A stretch of 64,000 nucleotides of DNA from Spirosoma utsteinense (GCF_014282275.1 NZ_VFIA01000004.1:186001-250000), one strand, 5' to 3'; positions 1 to 8,539 are shown, counted from the stretch's first letter. Program-made: numbers and translations. Notes: generated by a model not told the origin, from the sequence alone.

Positions 1-820
1 ACTTCAGGTTCATCAACTCGGGGCGGGGCTTGTCGTAGTTGATGTAGCGGATATTCCGGAACGCCACGGCCCCGTGGTCACCCTGAAGCAGCAGTGGACC
101 GGTTGGTTTTTCATCGGAAAAAATCGATCCACGAGTAGGTCCGGTTAGTTCAACGTCTTCGTGGATAACAACGCCGTTCAACTCGACGCGGACCATGCGG
201 GCGTTTTCGGTTTTTTGCGGTACCCCGCCGGCACTGTTTGCGCTGAAGCGTGGTGCCTGAAACGAAACTTTCAGGTGTTGCCAGAGGCCGGGAGCGCGGC
301 TGGCATTCTGACGGGCCGGATGCCCTTCGAACCCGTTCTGGCCCTCGGCCCGCTTCTCGTCCCAGCGTTCGTAGATCGAGCCATTGTCGATAGTGCGTGG
401 ACTGCGAATATCCCAGCTGTCGAACAGTTGAATTTCGTAGCGGCCCTGCAGGTAAACGCCCGAGTTCGATTTGGGAGCGATCATGAAATCCAGCTCCAGG
501 TCCATGTCGCCGTGTTGCAACCTGGATACAGCGTTCATTTGTTGATCAGCCAGTTTGCTGGCCTGGTTGGCGGGAAGCGGTAAGCTCACCAGAACGCCTG
601 CACCGTTGTCGGTAGTCAGCGTATTGGGTTTGTTGAGGTCAGCGCGGACACCACCCGCAATGCGCCAGTTGGGTGTCGTTGGGGCGAAAGCGCTCAAGTC
701 GTTGAGTGGGAGCGGAAGGCCGGGTATCGGGGCGGGCTGAGCCAAAGCCAGTCCGGCACCTACTGTCCAGCCGACGCTTAACAGCCAGCGAAAGCGGGTT
801 GCCTGGGTTAATTTTACCAT
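1..820 (-). CDS. DUF1080 (3-keto-disaccharide hydrolase-like) protein, truncated by window edge
   Basis: An open frame runs on the minus strand from an ATG at 820 to the window start with no stop, giving about 273 visible residues. The N-terminus reads as a signal peptide (RFRWLLSVGWTVGAGLALAQ), so the product is exported. The DUF1080 beta-sandwich signatures are present: MDLELDFMIAPKSNSG, VYLQGRYEIQLFDSWD, and LLLQGDHGAVAFRNIRY near the visible end. The family includes enzymes acting on 3-keto-glycosides. The gene is divergent from another DUF1080 gene at 940. The 119-bp gap should hold both promoters. Related proteins may continue into further domains after the DUF1080 part, and that part would lie outside this window. 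Family is firm; substrate is unknown. Confidence 0.85.
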   Translation of the reverse strand, partial: MVKLTQATRFRWLLSVGWTVGAGLALAQPAPIPGLPLPLNDLSAFAPTTPNWRIAGGVRADLNKPNTLTTDNGAGVLVSLPLPANQASKLADQQMNAVSRLQHGDMDLELDFMIAPKSNSGVYLQGRYEIQLFDSWDIRSPRTIDNGSIYERWDEKRAEGQNGFEGHPARQNASRAPGLWQHLKVSFQAPRFSANSAGGVPQKTENARMVRVELNGVVIHEDVELTGPTRGSIFSDEKPTGPLLLQGDHGAVAFRNIRYINYDKPRPELMNLK

Positions 821-893
821 GAATGATAGGAAATTTTGACGCTTGAAATTTACCATTTTTTCACCATAAAAGGACGTAATACACCATTTGCCC

Positions 894-901
894 TATCTTT
901 G
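894..901 (+). promoter_or_regulatory. Bacteroidota -7 promoter box for the 940 gene
   Basis: TATCTTTG matches the Bacteroidota consensus TAnnTTTG and lies 39 bases before the ATG at 940. No convincing -33 TTG was found at the usual distance, so this is a partial match. Confidence 0.5.
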
Positions 902-939
902 ACCGTTTTATTGACGATTTATCAACCCCAACAATTTCC

Positions 940-1740
940 ATGAAGAACAGCCCTTTATCGCTTGCCGCCTGCGTTGCGCTGATGAGTTTGGCTACTGTGT
1001 CTATTGCACAGGTTCAACCCAGCAAACAATCGCCCGAATCCACTGAAATCTGGGAGCCTGTACCACCCGTTGTTACCCCTGGTACGACTTCAGCCAATAC
1101 ATCGGGCACTACGCCCCCCTCTGATGCGACTATTCTGTTCGACGGTAAAAACGCAGATCAGTGGCTGGCTATCAAAGGTTACTCCCCCGCCAACTGGGAG
1201 AAAGTCAATGAGGGTCCCCTGAAATGGCCCGTAACCGATGGCGTGATGTACTCGACCAAAGGGTTCTCGGCTCGTTCCAAAAAAGAGTTCACCGATTTTC
1301 AGATGCACCTGGAATTCAAAACGCCCGAGAAAGTTGAAGGCAACGGGCAGGGACGGGGAAACAGCGGTATTTTTCTGCAGGGCCGGTACGAACTGCAGGT
1401 TCTCGACAATTATGACAACAAGACATATGTGAACGGTATGGTTGGCTCGATCTACAAACAGGCCATTCCGTTGGCTAACCCCAGCCGCAAGCCGGGTGAG
1501 TGGCAGTCGTATGACATCATTTATCAGGCACCCCGCTTCAATAAAGCTGGTCTGATGCTCGATTATGCCTACGTGACGGTCTTGCTCAATGGGGTGCTGG
1601 TGCAGAACCATGCAGCCATTCGCGGTACAACCGAGTACATCGGCTACCCCAAAGTACAGGCCCACGGCGCGGGTCCAATTCTGTTACAGGACCATGGCAA
1701 TCCGGTTGGTTACCGTAACATCTGGGTGCGAGAGTTGTAA
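940..1740 (+). CDS. DUF1080 (3-keto-disaccharide hydrolase-like) secreted protein
   Basis: A 266-residue protein with a Sec signal peptide (SLAACVALMSLATVSIAQ), then a short Pro/Thr-rich linker and one DUF1080 domain from about residue 60 to the end. Typical family blocks are ILFDGKNADQW, FQMHLEFKTP, NSGIFLQGRYELQVLDNYDN, WQSYDIIYQAPRF and GPILLQDHGNPVGYRNIWVREL. Characterised DUF1080 proteins act on 3-keto-glycosides. Location is probably periplasm or cell surface. It is divergent from the DUF1080 gene at 820 and closed by the perfect palindrome at 1773-1828. Family is firm; reaction and substrate are inferred. Confidence 0.9.
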   Translation: MKNSPLSLAACVALMSLATVSIAQVQPSKQSPESTEIWEPVPPVVTPGTTSANTSGTTPPSDATILFDGKNADQWLAIKGYSPANWEKVNEGPLKWPVTDGVMYSTKGFSARSKKEFTDFQMHLEFKTPEKVEGNGQGRGNSGIFLQGRYELQVLDNYDNKTYVNGMVGSIYKQAIPLANPSRKPGEWQSYDIIYQAPRFNKAGLMLDYAYVTVLLNGVLVQNHAAIRGTTEYIGYPKVQAHGAGPILLQDHGNPVGYRNIWVREL

Positions 1741-1772
1741 CCGTTGTTTGTGTCTGTAAACTGTTCTGTCTG

Positions 1773-1828
1773 TACCAAAACGGGCTGAAGTCCGTGTTAC
1801 GTAACACGGACTTCAGCCCGTTTTGGTA
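1773..1828. repeat. Perfect 56-bp palindrome (hairpin family with CGGGCTGAAGTCCG core)
   Basis: Two 28-bp arms with no loop, reading TACCAAAACGGGCTGAAG followed by TCCGTGTTAC and its exact reverse complement. It lies between two co-directional genes. A relative with the same GGACTTCAGCCCG core occurs at 52763-52829, so this is a dispersed element as well as a likely terminator. Confidence 0.9.
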
Positions 1829-1850
1829 TCTATCAAACTAATCAATCCTT

Positions 1851-2360
1851 ATGCGTTTACGTTTTCCTGCCTTACTTTTCCTGGCTTTCTCGCTAGCCGC
1901 CTGTTCCACAACCACCGTTTACATCGTTCGTCATGCTGAAAAAGTAGATGAGACGGACTCCACCGATCTTAGCCCGGCTGGCAAACAGCGCGCGATAGCC
2001 CTGGCCGACACCCTCGCCAAACGGGGTATCGACTCTATCTTCACAACGCCTTACCGCCGAACCCGACAGACGGCCGAACCACTGGCTCAGCGGCTCTCCC
2101 TTCAACTGGTCGACTACGCACCTAAACTCACCAGCGCGCTCGTCGACCGGGTTAACCGCATCCGCACCAAAACAGTATTGGTTGTTGGACACAGCAATAC
2201 AGTGCTAGACATAGCCCGGGGCCTGGGCGCGTCGCCCACCCTGCGAACCATCGAGTCGGGTGATTTCGACAATCTGTTTGTCCTGCGCATCAAACGTGGG
2301 CTGTTTGGTAGAACCATCGACCTGTCCGAAAAAACATATGGACAGCCTACACAGCCTTAG
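1851..2360 (+). CDS. Histidine phosphatase superfamily lipoprotein (SixA-like)
   Basis: A 169-residue protein with a lipobox (LAAC, Cys18), so it should be a lipid-anchored envelope protein. The histidine phosphatase core follows at once: VYIVRHAEKVDE gives the catalytic RH at 27-28, TPYRRTRQTAEPL is the second phosphate pocket, and VVGHSNT holds the second catalytic His near 114. Length is typical of short SixA-like phosphatases. In this superfamily the first His is transiently phosphorylated. The substrate cannot be told from sequence. It lies downstream of the 1773-1828 palindrome and has its own start about 20 bases after it. Confidence 0.85.
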   Translation: MRLRFPALLFLAFSLAACSTTTVYIVRHAEKVDETDSTDLSPAGKQRAIALADTLAKRGIDSIFTTPYRRTRQTAEPLAQRLSLQLVDYAPKLTSALVDRVNRIRTKTVLVVGHSNTVLDIARGLGASPTLRTIESGDFDNLFVLRIKRGLFGRTIDLSEKTYGQPTQP

Positions 2361-2615
2361 CCGGACAACACCCCTTTTTACCTGGCCAGCCTGTTTTGTC
2401 TCGCGCAAACAGCTGCTGTCGCAGTAAGCGACTCGTTTTATAGGGTAGGTGGAACAACAGGAGTTATAATCTCAAAAAAAACTATGTAGTTTTGTTGAAC
2501 AAACCCTCTACAAATTATATTTATTCGTTTATCAGTTGTCGCTTGCATTTCTGTCAGCAAGTACCTCTGTAGTAGAGAACTAGTTGCCACCATTTAGTAT
2601 AGAATCTTAGTCAGT

Positions 2616-3116
2616 ATGCGCCTGTTATCCGTTTTGATTATTACCACCAATCAGCACGAATGTAGTTCGTTGACCGAAGCCTTTACAAACGATGGTGTGC
2701 GGGTTCATTGCATCACTAAGTCGCCGGACAGCGATGTGCTTCGATGGCTGGACGAAGCTGCAGGAAATGATCCCAAACGCCCCTCATTGATTATTGTCGA
2801 TCTGGACGACTCGAATGGCTACAGAACGAGTATCGTGCCCCAGCTTAAGAAACACCCTTACTGCTCTGCCACGCCCGTGATTGCCTTCAGCCGGAACAAC
2901 GACAGCAGCTTTGTGGAGCGCCTGTATCAGCAGGGGACTATCTCTGTTTTCAAGCGTCCTCAGGACTGGACACAATTTGCCCGGACTTTGCTGACTTACT
3001 GGACACAGTCGGATGTACGTTTGCCGAACGAACCGACAGACGAATATTCAACCCAGCGGTGGGGGACTTTGCAACATACCGGGCTACCGCAGTATCCACG
3101 TTCGCAAGCCAGCTAG
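2616..3116 (+). CDS. Stand-alone response-regulator receiver-domain protein
   Basis: A 166-residue protein that is only a receiver (CheY-like) domain: LLSVLIITTNQHE is the first strand, LIIVDLDDSN carries the likely phospho-acceptor Asp, TPVIAFSR is the fourth strand, and ISVFKRPQDW carries the conserved Lys. No output domain is present and no histidine kinase is nearby. The acidic pocket after strand 1 is weak (TTNQHE in place of DDD), so phosphorylation may be reduced. It is a paralogue of the next gene; both end in a YW...V.LP motif. It probably relays or buffers phosphotransfer in a multicomponent system. Confidence 0.8.
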   Translation: MRLLSVLIITTNQHECSSLTEAFTNDGVRVHCITKSPDSDVLRWLDEAAGNDPKRPSLIIVDLDDSNGYRTSIVPQLKKHPYCSATPVIAFSRNNDSSFVERLYQQGTISVFKRPQDWTQFARTLLTYWTQSDVRLPNEPTDEYSTQRWGTLQHTGLPQYPRSQAS

Positions 3117-3164
3117 TGTGTTCCTGAATGTAAGACTATACTAGTTACATAGAGCTGAATAATC

Positions 3165-3172
3165 TATCTTTG
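3165..3172 (+). promoter_or_regulatory. Bacteroidota -7 promoter box for the 3200 gene
   Basis: TATCTTTG matches TAnnTTTG and lies 27 bases before the ATG at 3200. This supports that ATG over the upstream TTG at 3170, which would sit inside the promoter. Confidence 0.5.
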
Positions 3173-3199
3173 TTAGTCTACTTCTTTCCGCAACTAGTG

Positions 3200-3658
3200 A
3201 TGCGCAGCACCGCCAATCAGCTAAATACAATAGTAATCATTGAAAGCGATGGGGAGCATAAAGCGCATATCGATGTATATCAGCAAAACCAGGCCGGTAT
3301 TTCACTAATCAGTAAAGACACGATACCGTCGGCGCTGTCGTATCTGGAAACCATCCAGCGAACGCCATCCTCCCTCCCAACTCTGTTGTTGGTCGACCAT
3401 AACGAGCTGTCGAAAGCTGATTACGCGCTGTTCGATGAACTGCAGAAACGGGCGCTGCGGAGTTCGATTCCGGTCATTGTACTGAGCGATACCGATGATA
3501 GAAGCATGATCGAGGAAGCCTATGACCGGGGTGTTGCTTCTTTCTTTATGAAACCCAGAGCCTATAGCGAATGGCATTCGTTCCTCAACCTGCTTATTCA
3601 GTACTGGTTTAAGGAAGTGACGTTGCCGGGTTACAGTATCGCCCGTCAGGGGGCGTAA
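3200..3658 (+). CDS. Stand-alone response-regulator receiver-domain protein (paralogue of 2616)
   Basis: A 152-residue receiver-only protein. The ATG at 3200 is preferred to the TTG 30 bases upstream because a -7 box overlaps the latter. Visible elements: NTIVIIESDGEH (strand 1 and acidic pocket), LLLVDHNELS (phospho-acceptor Asp), IPVIVLSDTDD (strand 4), and ASFFMKPRAY (conserved Lys). It shares the C-terminal YW...VTLP tail with the protein at 2616, so the pair arose by duplication. It has its own promoter-like box, so the two genes need not be co-regulated. No kinase is adjacent. Confidence 0.8.
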   Translation: MRSTANQLNTIVIIESDGEHKAHIDVYQQNQAGISLISKDTIPSALSYLETIQRTPSSLPTLLLVDHNELSKADYALFDELQKRALRSSIPVIVLSDTDDRSMIEEAYDRGVASFFMKPRAYSEWHSFLNLLIQYWFKEVTLPGYSIARQGA

Positions 3659-3809
3659 GTACCGCGACGTCCGTTAGTGGACGATAGTTGTACGGTTTTG
3701 GACGATCGCTCCACCGGTCGATACCCGTTCAGTCTGACTATTACCCTATTAACTTATTGGCATGTATCTTGGTAAATACCGGGAAATCACCAACCGGATC
3801 GCTACTAGT

Positions 3810-4670
3810 ATGTGCCTGCGCGTTATTATTTTATTGACAGGATTACTGTTTCCATTTTCACTGCTGGCCCAGTCTACCCCTGCTCAGATTATGTTCGTTG
3901 GCTGTGATCACCTCCAGCAGGTGTACAGGAAAGGTAATCCCAACACAGATGCTTTTACGCCCAGGTGGCAACAGGAACTGGCCGAGGTCGTGAACCGGAT
4001 AAAAGCTTACAAACCCGATTTGATCCTTGTTGAACGGCTACCGGCCGACCAGCCAGCACTGGATAGCCTTTATACGCTCTTTCTCAACAATAAACTGGCG
4101 CTCGCCGATCTTCCCGATGGCCGTGCCGAGGAGTATCAACTGGGTTTTACACTGGGTAAACAGCTTGGTCTGAAAAAGATAGTTGGCGTAAATGCACCGG
4201 GGGGCACCTCACAGAGTATTCTGAGCAACGGCCACAATATCGAACTTTATCTGCAGGAGAACGCCCGATTGAGGGCCCTTGTCACGGAAAAATACACGCA
4301 GATTCAGGCGGGCAGCCTGTCTTTCAGTAACTACATCCGGTTCTTAAATCAGCCGGAGACGGTTCAAAAAGTATATCATCTGCGGTACATGACACCAGCG
4401 CGTGTAACCAACGGACACTTCACCAATCCAGACAAAATGGTCGATACGGCCTTTGTCAACCCGGCCTATATTGGAGCAGAACTCATTTCTGTTTTCAAAA
4501 ACAGGGATTACAAAATTTACAGCAACATCGTTACTGCTCAACTGGCGCAACAGGCGAAGAAGATCGTCGTCATCATTGGCGTGGCTCACATTGGCTCGTT
4601 GCAGAGCATTTTTCGCGATGATCCAGCGTATAAGCTGGTTGAGTCAGTGCCGTATTTGAATCACAAGTAG
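3810..4670 (+). CDS. DUF5694 / TraB-like exported protein
   Basis: The open frame begins at 3762, but the ATG at 3810 starts directly on a signal peptide (CLRVIILLTGLLFPFSLLAQS) and is the better start, giving 286 residues. The mature part begins IMFVGCDHLQQVY and continues with KPDLILVERLP and a C-terminal VVIIGVAHIGSLQSIF block. This layout, with paired GxxH motifs at both ends, is that of DUF5694 proteins, distant relatives of the TraB/ChaN group whose members bind metal or heme or act as peptidases. Function is unproven. It is the last chromosomal gene before the tRNA-Val element. Confidence 0.7.
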   Translation: MCLRVIILLTGLLFPFSLLAQSTPAQIMFVGCDHLQQVYRKGNPNTDAFTPRWQQELAEVVNRIKAYKPDLILVERLPADQPALDSLYTLFLNNKLALADLPDGRAEEYQLGFTLGKQLGLKKIVGVNAPGGTSQSILSNGHNIELYLQENARLRALVTEKYTQIQAGSLSFSNYIRFLNQPETVQKVYHLRYMTPARVTNGHFTNPDKMVDTAFVNPAYIGAELISVFKNRDYKIYSNIVTAQLAQQAKKIVVIIGVAHIGSLQSIFRDDPAYKLVESVPYLNHK

Positions 4671-4702
4671 TAGGGACATGCGCCGGGATTCAGGCAAACA
4701 AT

Positions 4703-4738
4703 AAAAAAGGGTTACGATCATTTCTGACGTAACCCTTT
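4703..4738 (-). terminator. Original terminator of tRNA-Val, displaced by the island
   Basis: An 11-bp stem (AAAGGGTTACG paired with CGTAACCCTTT) is followed on the minus strand by a run of T. It lies just outside the left att copy, where the tRNA transcript would have ended before integration. The regenerated tRNA now uses the hairpin at 18197-18232. Confidence 0.65.
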
Positions 4739-4749
4739 CATTTTTAGTA

Positions 4750-4799
4750 GTGGGAGTTGAGGGGTTCGAACCCCCGACCCTCTGCTTGTAAGGCAGATG
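4750..4799. repeat. att site: left 50-bp direct repeat, 3' part of tRNA-Val
   Basis: The 50 bases are identical to 18243-18292, which is the 3' part of the complete tRNA-Val gene from the anticodon arm to the 3' end. The partial copy here lacks the 5' half of the tRNA. It marks the distal end of the integrated element, and the integrase gene starts 195 bases inside it. Confidence 0.95.
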
Positions 4800-4921
4800 T
4801 TAGGGGGTTATATAGCATATTATGAAATGATAGGAAGTAATATAAAATATTGAAAAACAGATGTATAGCTAACAAATAGATTATATGAATTGATGTCAAG
4901 TCATTTCTATTGCGTATGTTT

Positions 4922-4944
4922 GTGTATCAATTCGTGTATCAAAC
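4922..4944 (+). promoter_or_regulatory. Candidate integrase arm-binding sites, left end
   Basis: Two copies of GTGTATCAA start at 4922 and 4934. The same pair with the same 12-base offset and orientation occurs at 18174 and 18186 near the other end. Paired direct repeats inside both ends fit arm-type sites of a tyrosine integrase. Confidence 0.55.
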
Positions 4945-4993
4945 GCAAACATCTACCGATCCTCTGCCTACTTAAAAAAGGGTCGTCAGTTTT

Positions 4994-6256
4994 ATGGTTA
5001 AGACGCCAAGAGAACCAAAACCTACGGCCGCTGTCGTACTAGATACGCGTCGACAAAAGCAGGACGGTACATACCCGTTGCGTTTACGGGTAACGTTTCA
5101 GCGGGAAAGGAAATATTATAGCCTCAAGCTACCTGACTTAACCTCTATAGAGTGGGAGAAGCTGAACGGCGAACGACTTAGGGACGAGCGCATCAGAGAG
5201 GTGAGAGACAAGATAAAGTCGTATGAAAGCGATGCTGATACCGTTTTCAAGGATATACCGCGGTTCACCTTTGCCCGGTTTGAAAAGCTCTACTTCACTG
5301 ATCACACCAGTGATGCTAAGTCTAAGGCTGAGGATGTATATCACGCATTCGAGGAGCAAGTAAAGAAGCTAGAAAAGCAAGGTAGCGTCTCAACTGCTTC
5401 TATCTATCGCACTACGCTTAACTCGCTCAAGAGCTTTAAGGCTCGCTTACGCTTCGAGGAGATTACTCCTGCATTACTTGAGAAGTATGATGACTGGTTG
5501 ATAGAACGAAACAAGTCCGTTACTACCGTTAGTATCTACCTACGTAACGTACGGACTATCGTTAATGCAGCCAAAACGAAGGGGATAATTACGGTTGAAG
5601 AATATCCCTTCGGTAAGAATCGATACGAAGTGCCAGCAGCTCGGAATATTAAAAAGGCACTCACATTGGCCGAGATTGAAAAGATATATCAGTACAAAAC
5701 GGAGGTCGGTAGTTTGCCTGACCGAGCAAAAGACTTCTGGTTCTTCTCTTACCTCTGCAACGGCATCAACATTAAAGACATCTGTCGACTACGTTGGAAA
5801 GACATTGAGGGGGACAGAGTAACATTCATTCGAGCCAAGACAGCCAGGACCAAGCGTAGGAATCAGAAAGCCGTCGTGGTGATCCTGACCGATGCTTCAC
5901 GGTCTATCTTGGATAAGTGGGCAAACCAGCACCAAGCACCAGACAGCTACGTTTTTCCGATTCTTCCACCAGATGTGACACCTCAGCGGGAGCGCGAGCT
6001 AGTCCAGTATCTTACTCGCTCCATTAATAAGTATGTAGGGCGCATCGCTATTGAGTTAGGCGTTGACAAGCCCGTTACCACCTACACAGCCCGGCACTCA
6101 TTCAGCACGGTTCTGAAGCGATCTGGAGCACCCATTGAGTTCATCAGCGAAAGCCTAGGCCACCACGATCTACGTACGACAGAGAGCTACCTTGATAGCT
6201 TTGAGGACGACGTAAAACGGGAGTATGCGCTAGCCTTGACCAAGTTCAAGCCGTAA
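4994..6256 (+). CDS. Tyrosine recombinase / integrase of the tRNA-Val island
   Basis: A 420-residue site-specific recombinase. The N-terminal 100 residues form an arm-DNA-binding region (LDTRRQKQDGTYPLRLRV), then a SAM-like core-binding domain to about residue 215, then the catalytic domain. Catalytic signatures: KTARTKRR (box with Lys), TYTARHSFST (Arg near 367), SESLGHHDLRTTESYL (His near 390, nucleophile Tyr near 399). The first catalytic Arg is missing: CNGINIKDICRLRW has Asn where most recombinases have Arg. IntDOT of the Bacteroides element CTnDOT also lacks this Arg. It sits next to the left att copy and so should integrate the island at tRNA-Val. Confidence 0.95.
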   Translation: MVKTPREPKPTAAVVLDTRRQKQDGTYPLRLRVTFQRERKYYSLKLPDLTSIEWEKLNGERLRDERIREVRDKIKSYESDADTVFKDIPRFTFARFEKLYFTDHTSDAKSKAEDVYHAFEEQVKKLEKQGSVSTASIYRTTLNSLKSFKARLRFEEITPALLEKYDDWLIERNKSVTTVSIYLRNVRTIVNAAKTKGIITVEEYPFGKNRYEVPAARNIKKALTLAEIEKIYQYKTEVGSLPDRAKDFWFFSYLCNGINIKDICRLRWKDIEGDRVTFIRAKTARTKRRNQKAVVVILTDASRSILDKWANQHQAPDSYVFPILPPDVTPQRERELVQYLTRSINKYVGRIAIELGVDKPVTTYTARHSFSTVLKRSGAPIEFISESLGHHDLRTTESYLDSFEDDVKREYALALTKFKP

Positions 6257-6296
6257 CATTTTCAACGTATCGCTAATCTATAAATGACCCTTTAAA

Positions 6297-7379
6297 ATGA
6301 CAGCCCAACCTCCCCATACGTTAAATCTAAATAAACTACTCCCTGAGTTTAGGCAGTGCAACGTATATGCTGACCGTCTTGCATTCTGGCAGAAGCATGG
6401 CCTGGAAAAAAAGCTACACTACCTTGGTGAGTTTGACTCGGTCGACTTGCTCAGCAAACTGGAAAATTGTCAGACTTGGGAGGAACTGATCCAGTTTGAT
6501 ATTATAACCCTCTCGCCTTTCGACTTGCAGGAGGCTCGTCAGTTCACTGAGTGGGCATTACAAGTTCGTCCTAGTATGAGGGATGCTCCAAAGTCACTAG
6601 AGATAAGAAAAGCAGAATTTGACCAGGAGTTAAAAGGACTTAAGGCAAAAGGCATTCCGATGAGAATATTTCAAGAGGCACTCGCTGGCGCTAAACGGTG
6701 GGCTTATATTGGAGAACAGGATGCCGAACCAATAACATTTCGCCGGCGTGAAGCACTCTGTGAGTTGACAGACATTAACATAGATCAGAGTTACCTTAAT
6801 ATGGCCCGCCAGCTTGCTCATGAAACCTACACTCTCGATCATCTGTCATCAGCAGTTAGGATATCCCCCATTTGTATGGACTGGGCTTTGATAGACAAAT
6901 ACCTATTTGCTCAAAGTAACTATCTGTTCGCACTTTATCTAGAGAATTTTGACCTAGGTCAAGTTACCGACCAGAAGGTAATAACCGCTGAAGAGGCCAG
7001 GAGGTTGGCGGTAGTGGAAGAGCAGTTGGCTATTTTTCGCGGTAATAGTCATACTAATAATGTAAAGATTATGAAAGATGAAGACTTCAAACGACTCGTT
7101 GAGTACACTAAACACTTAGTGCTGACTGATTCTGTGCCAGGTAAGGTTGAATTAATTCCACCAATTAATCTCACTAAAGAGCATATACGTTATGCTTACT
7201 ACATAATTCATAGAGAGGTGTTTGGTTCCAGGAAAAGACATCCAGCTTTTTATGAGTTTCTAAGGGTGGTATTTGCAGACATGAAGGAGAGTAAACCTTC
7301 AGACATCAAGAAAAAATTTACAACACCCCCATTGTATTATGATGCCGACATTAAAACGATACGAAATAGCTTGAAATGA
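6297..7379 (+). CDS. Hypothetical island protein, 360 aa
   Basis: I do not recognise this protein. It starts 40 bases after the integrase stop and is co-directional. It is soluble, with no signal peptide or membrane segment, rich in charged helices, with YAYYIIHREVFGSRKRHPAFYEFLRVVF as its most structured-looking stretch near the C-terminus. Base composition is clearly lower in GC than the tape-measure gene in the same island, which suggests a mosaic origin. Position right after int would suit an accessory cargo gene or an integration helper. Confidence 0.7.
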   Translation: MTAQPPHTLNLNKLLPEFRQCNVYADRLAFWQKHGLEKKLHYLGEFDSVDLLSKLENCQTWEELIQFDIITLSPFDLQEARQFTEWALQVRPSMRDAPKSLEIRKAEFDQELKGLKAKGIPMRIFQEALAGAKRWAYIGEQDAEPITFRRREALCELTDINIDQSYLNMARQLAHETYTLDHLSSAVRISPICMDWALIDKYLFAQSNYLFALYLENFDLGQVTDQKVITAEEARRLAVVEEQLAIFRGNSHTNNVKIMKDEDFKRLVEYTKHLVLTDSVPGKVELIPPINLTKEHIRYAYYIIHREVFGSRKRHPAFYEFLRVVFADMKESKPSDIKKKFTTPPLYYDADIKTIRNSLK

Positions 7380-7480
7380 GGGTGTAACAAACGGGGATAA
7401 TTGTCCCCGAAATCCCCATTTCTATCACTCTATCCCAACTACTTCCTTTGCCTCTGTTACTAATATTACTAACAGAACAG

Positions 7481-7834
7481 ATGCAAACACAACCAATCTC
7501 CTTCGACCAGCTTCCAAGTGCTGTGTATGAGTTATCGCGTAAGGTTGACCATCTAACGCTTCTACTAAGTCAGTCCCGGAAAATCCCGGAAATTCCTCCG
7601 CAAAGCCAAGACCTGCTCACTATTAAGCAAGCCTCTGAGCACGTCAATCTCGCGGTTCCGACTATCTATGCTCTCGTTGGACGTAGAGGCATCCCCTTCA
7701 TGAAGAAAGATGGTATTCGGAAGCTATACTTTTCTCGCGAAGAGCTAACTAAGTGGGTTCAAGAGGGGCGCCGTAAAACGGCAACTGAATTACAAGCCGA
7801 GGTCAATGCCGACCTAATGAGCCGGAACGCATGA
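7481..7834 (+). CDS. Helix-turn-helix (excisionase-like) DNA-binding protein
   Basis: The open frame can begin at a TTG at 7448, but the ATG at 7481 removes an implausible hydrophobic leader and gives 117 residues. The middle holds a MerR/Xis-type winged HTH: LLTIKQASEHVNLAVPTIYALVGRRGIPFMKKDGIRKLYFSREELTKWV. The N-terminal SAVYELSRKVDHLTLLLSQ looks like a short coiled coil. This arrangement is common in Bacteroidota mobile elements next to rep or primase genes. It probably acts as recombination directionality factor or as regulator of the downstream genes, which it overlaps by four bases (ATGA). Confidence 0.8.
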   Translation: MQTQPISFDQLPSAVYELSRKVDHLTLLLSQSRKIPEIPPQSQDLLTIKQASEHVNLAVPTIYALVGRRGIPFMKKDGIRKLYFSREELTKWVQEGRRKTATELQAEVNADLMSRNA

Positions 7835-8244
7835 GCACGACCCCCATGCATCAACTCGCCAAGTTGAGCTTGGCTTGCAGCATCGCTCGGCACTTCGAAC
7901 TTCATGGCTACTGTGCCAAACGAATAGTCGTCGACGGTAGCCGCTGCCTGGTCCCTCACGAGTTCATACCTAAACAAGAAAACTCCTGGTTTCATGCGGT
8001 GTTGGCCATAGTCGAGGGTAAAACCGTACTGGTTGAAGTCGATTGCCGGAAACCAACCGACGCCCAGAAGGAAACCAACGCAGCTCTCATCAAGTCGGGT
8101 ATAACTGTGTGCGTCTCCTTCTCACTCAATGGTTTCAAGCGGTGGTTTGAGGCTTACGTGCTAACGATCCCCAAGTCGACCTCGCCGATCTCTCCTTACA
8201 ACCAGCGTCACCCTATTGCGCATCTGGCTACCCCTGATCTTTAA
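7831..8244 (+). CDS. Hypothetical island protein with a possible nuclease-like fold
   Basis: A 137-residue protein whose start overlaps the stop of the preceding HTH gene (ATGA), so translation is likely coupled. The segment KTVLVEVDCRKPTDAQKETN, followed by AALIKSGITVCVSFSLNGFKRWF, resembles the strand-Glu, Gln-helix, Gly-strand order of VRR-NUC-type nucleases. The usual Lys of the E-x-K motif is Asp here, so it may be inactive or the likeness may be chance. No signal peptide. Function not assigned. Confidence 0.6.
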   Translation: MSTTPMHQLAKLSLACSIARHFELHGYCAKRIVVDGSRCLVPHEFIPKQENSWFHAVLAIVEGKTVLVEVDCRKPTDAQKETNAALIKSGITVCVSFSLNGFKRWFEAYVLTIPKSTSPISPYNQRHPIAHLATPDL

Positions 8245-8260
8245 CCCGTTCTGTATCCTC

Positions 8261-8539
8261 ATGAAGAACAAACCCAGCCCAGCCGAACTACAGCTCATAA
8301 AAGACCAGCAGAAGCGCATACAGCCATTGCTTGAGAGTAACGCATCATGGAGTGAGGGTGACTTTTCGGACCTTTTGTTCTCGCTTTCGGAGTGGACACC
8401 AGCCCGCAGCGGCTTTTACGTTCCACTCGAAAAACTCGAAGAGTTATCTCGTGATTCCCGTACACCAGAAGCATCTCAACCTTACCTGGCGATGCTTATC
8501 ACCCAGGCCAAAACGCAAAAAACGGAGGAGAAAATATGA
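8261..8539 (+). CDS. Small hypothetical island protein
   Basis: The ATG at 8261 (MKNKPSPAELQLIKDQQ) is preferred over an upstream in-frame start at 8216 that overlaps the previous gene. The product is 92 residues, helical and charged, with EGDFSDLLFSLSEWTPARSG in the middle. Its stop overlaps the ATG of the ATPase gene at 8536 (ATGA), so it belongs to the same 7481-9789 operon. I do not recognise a family. Confidence 0.6.
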   Translation: MKNKPSPAELQLIKDQQKRIQPLLESNASWSEGDFSDLLFSLSEWTPARSGFYVPLEKLEELSRDSRTPEASQPYLAMLITQAKTQKTEEKI

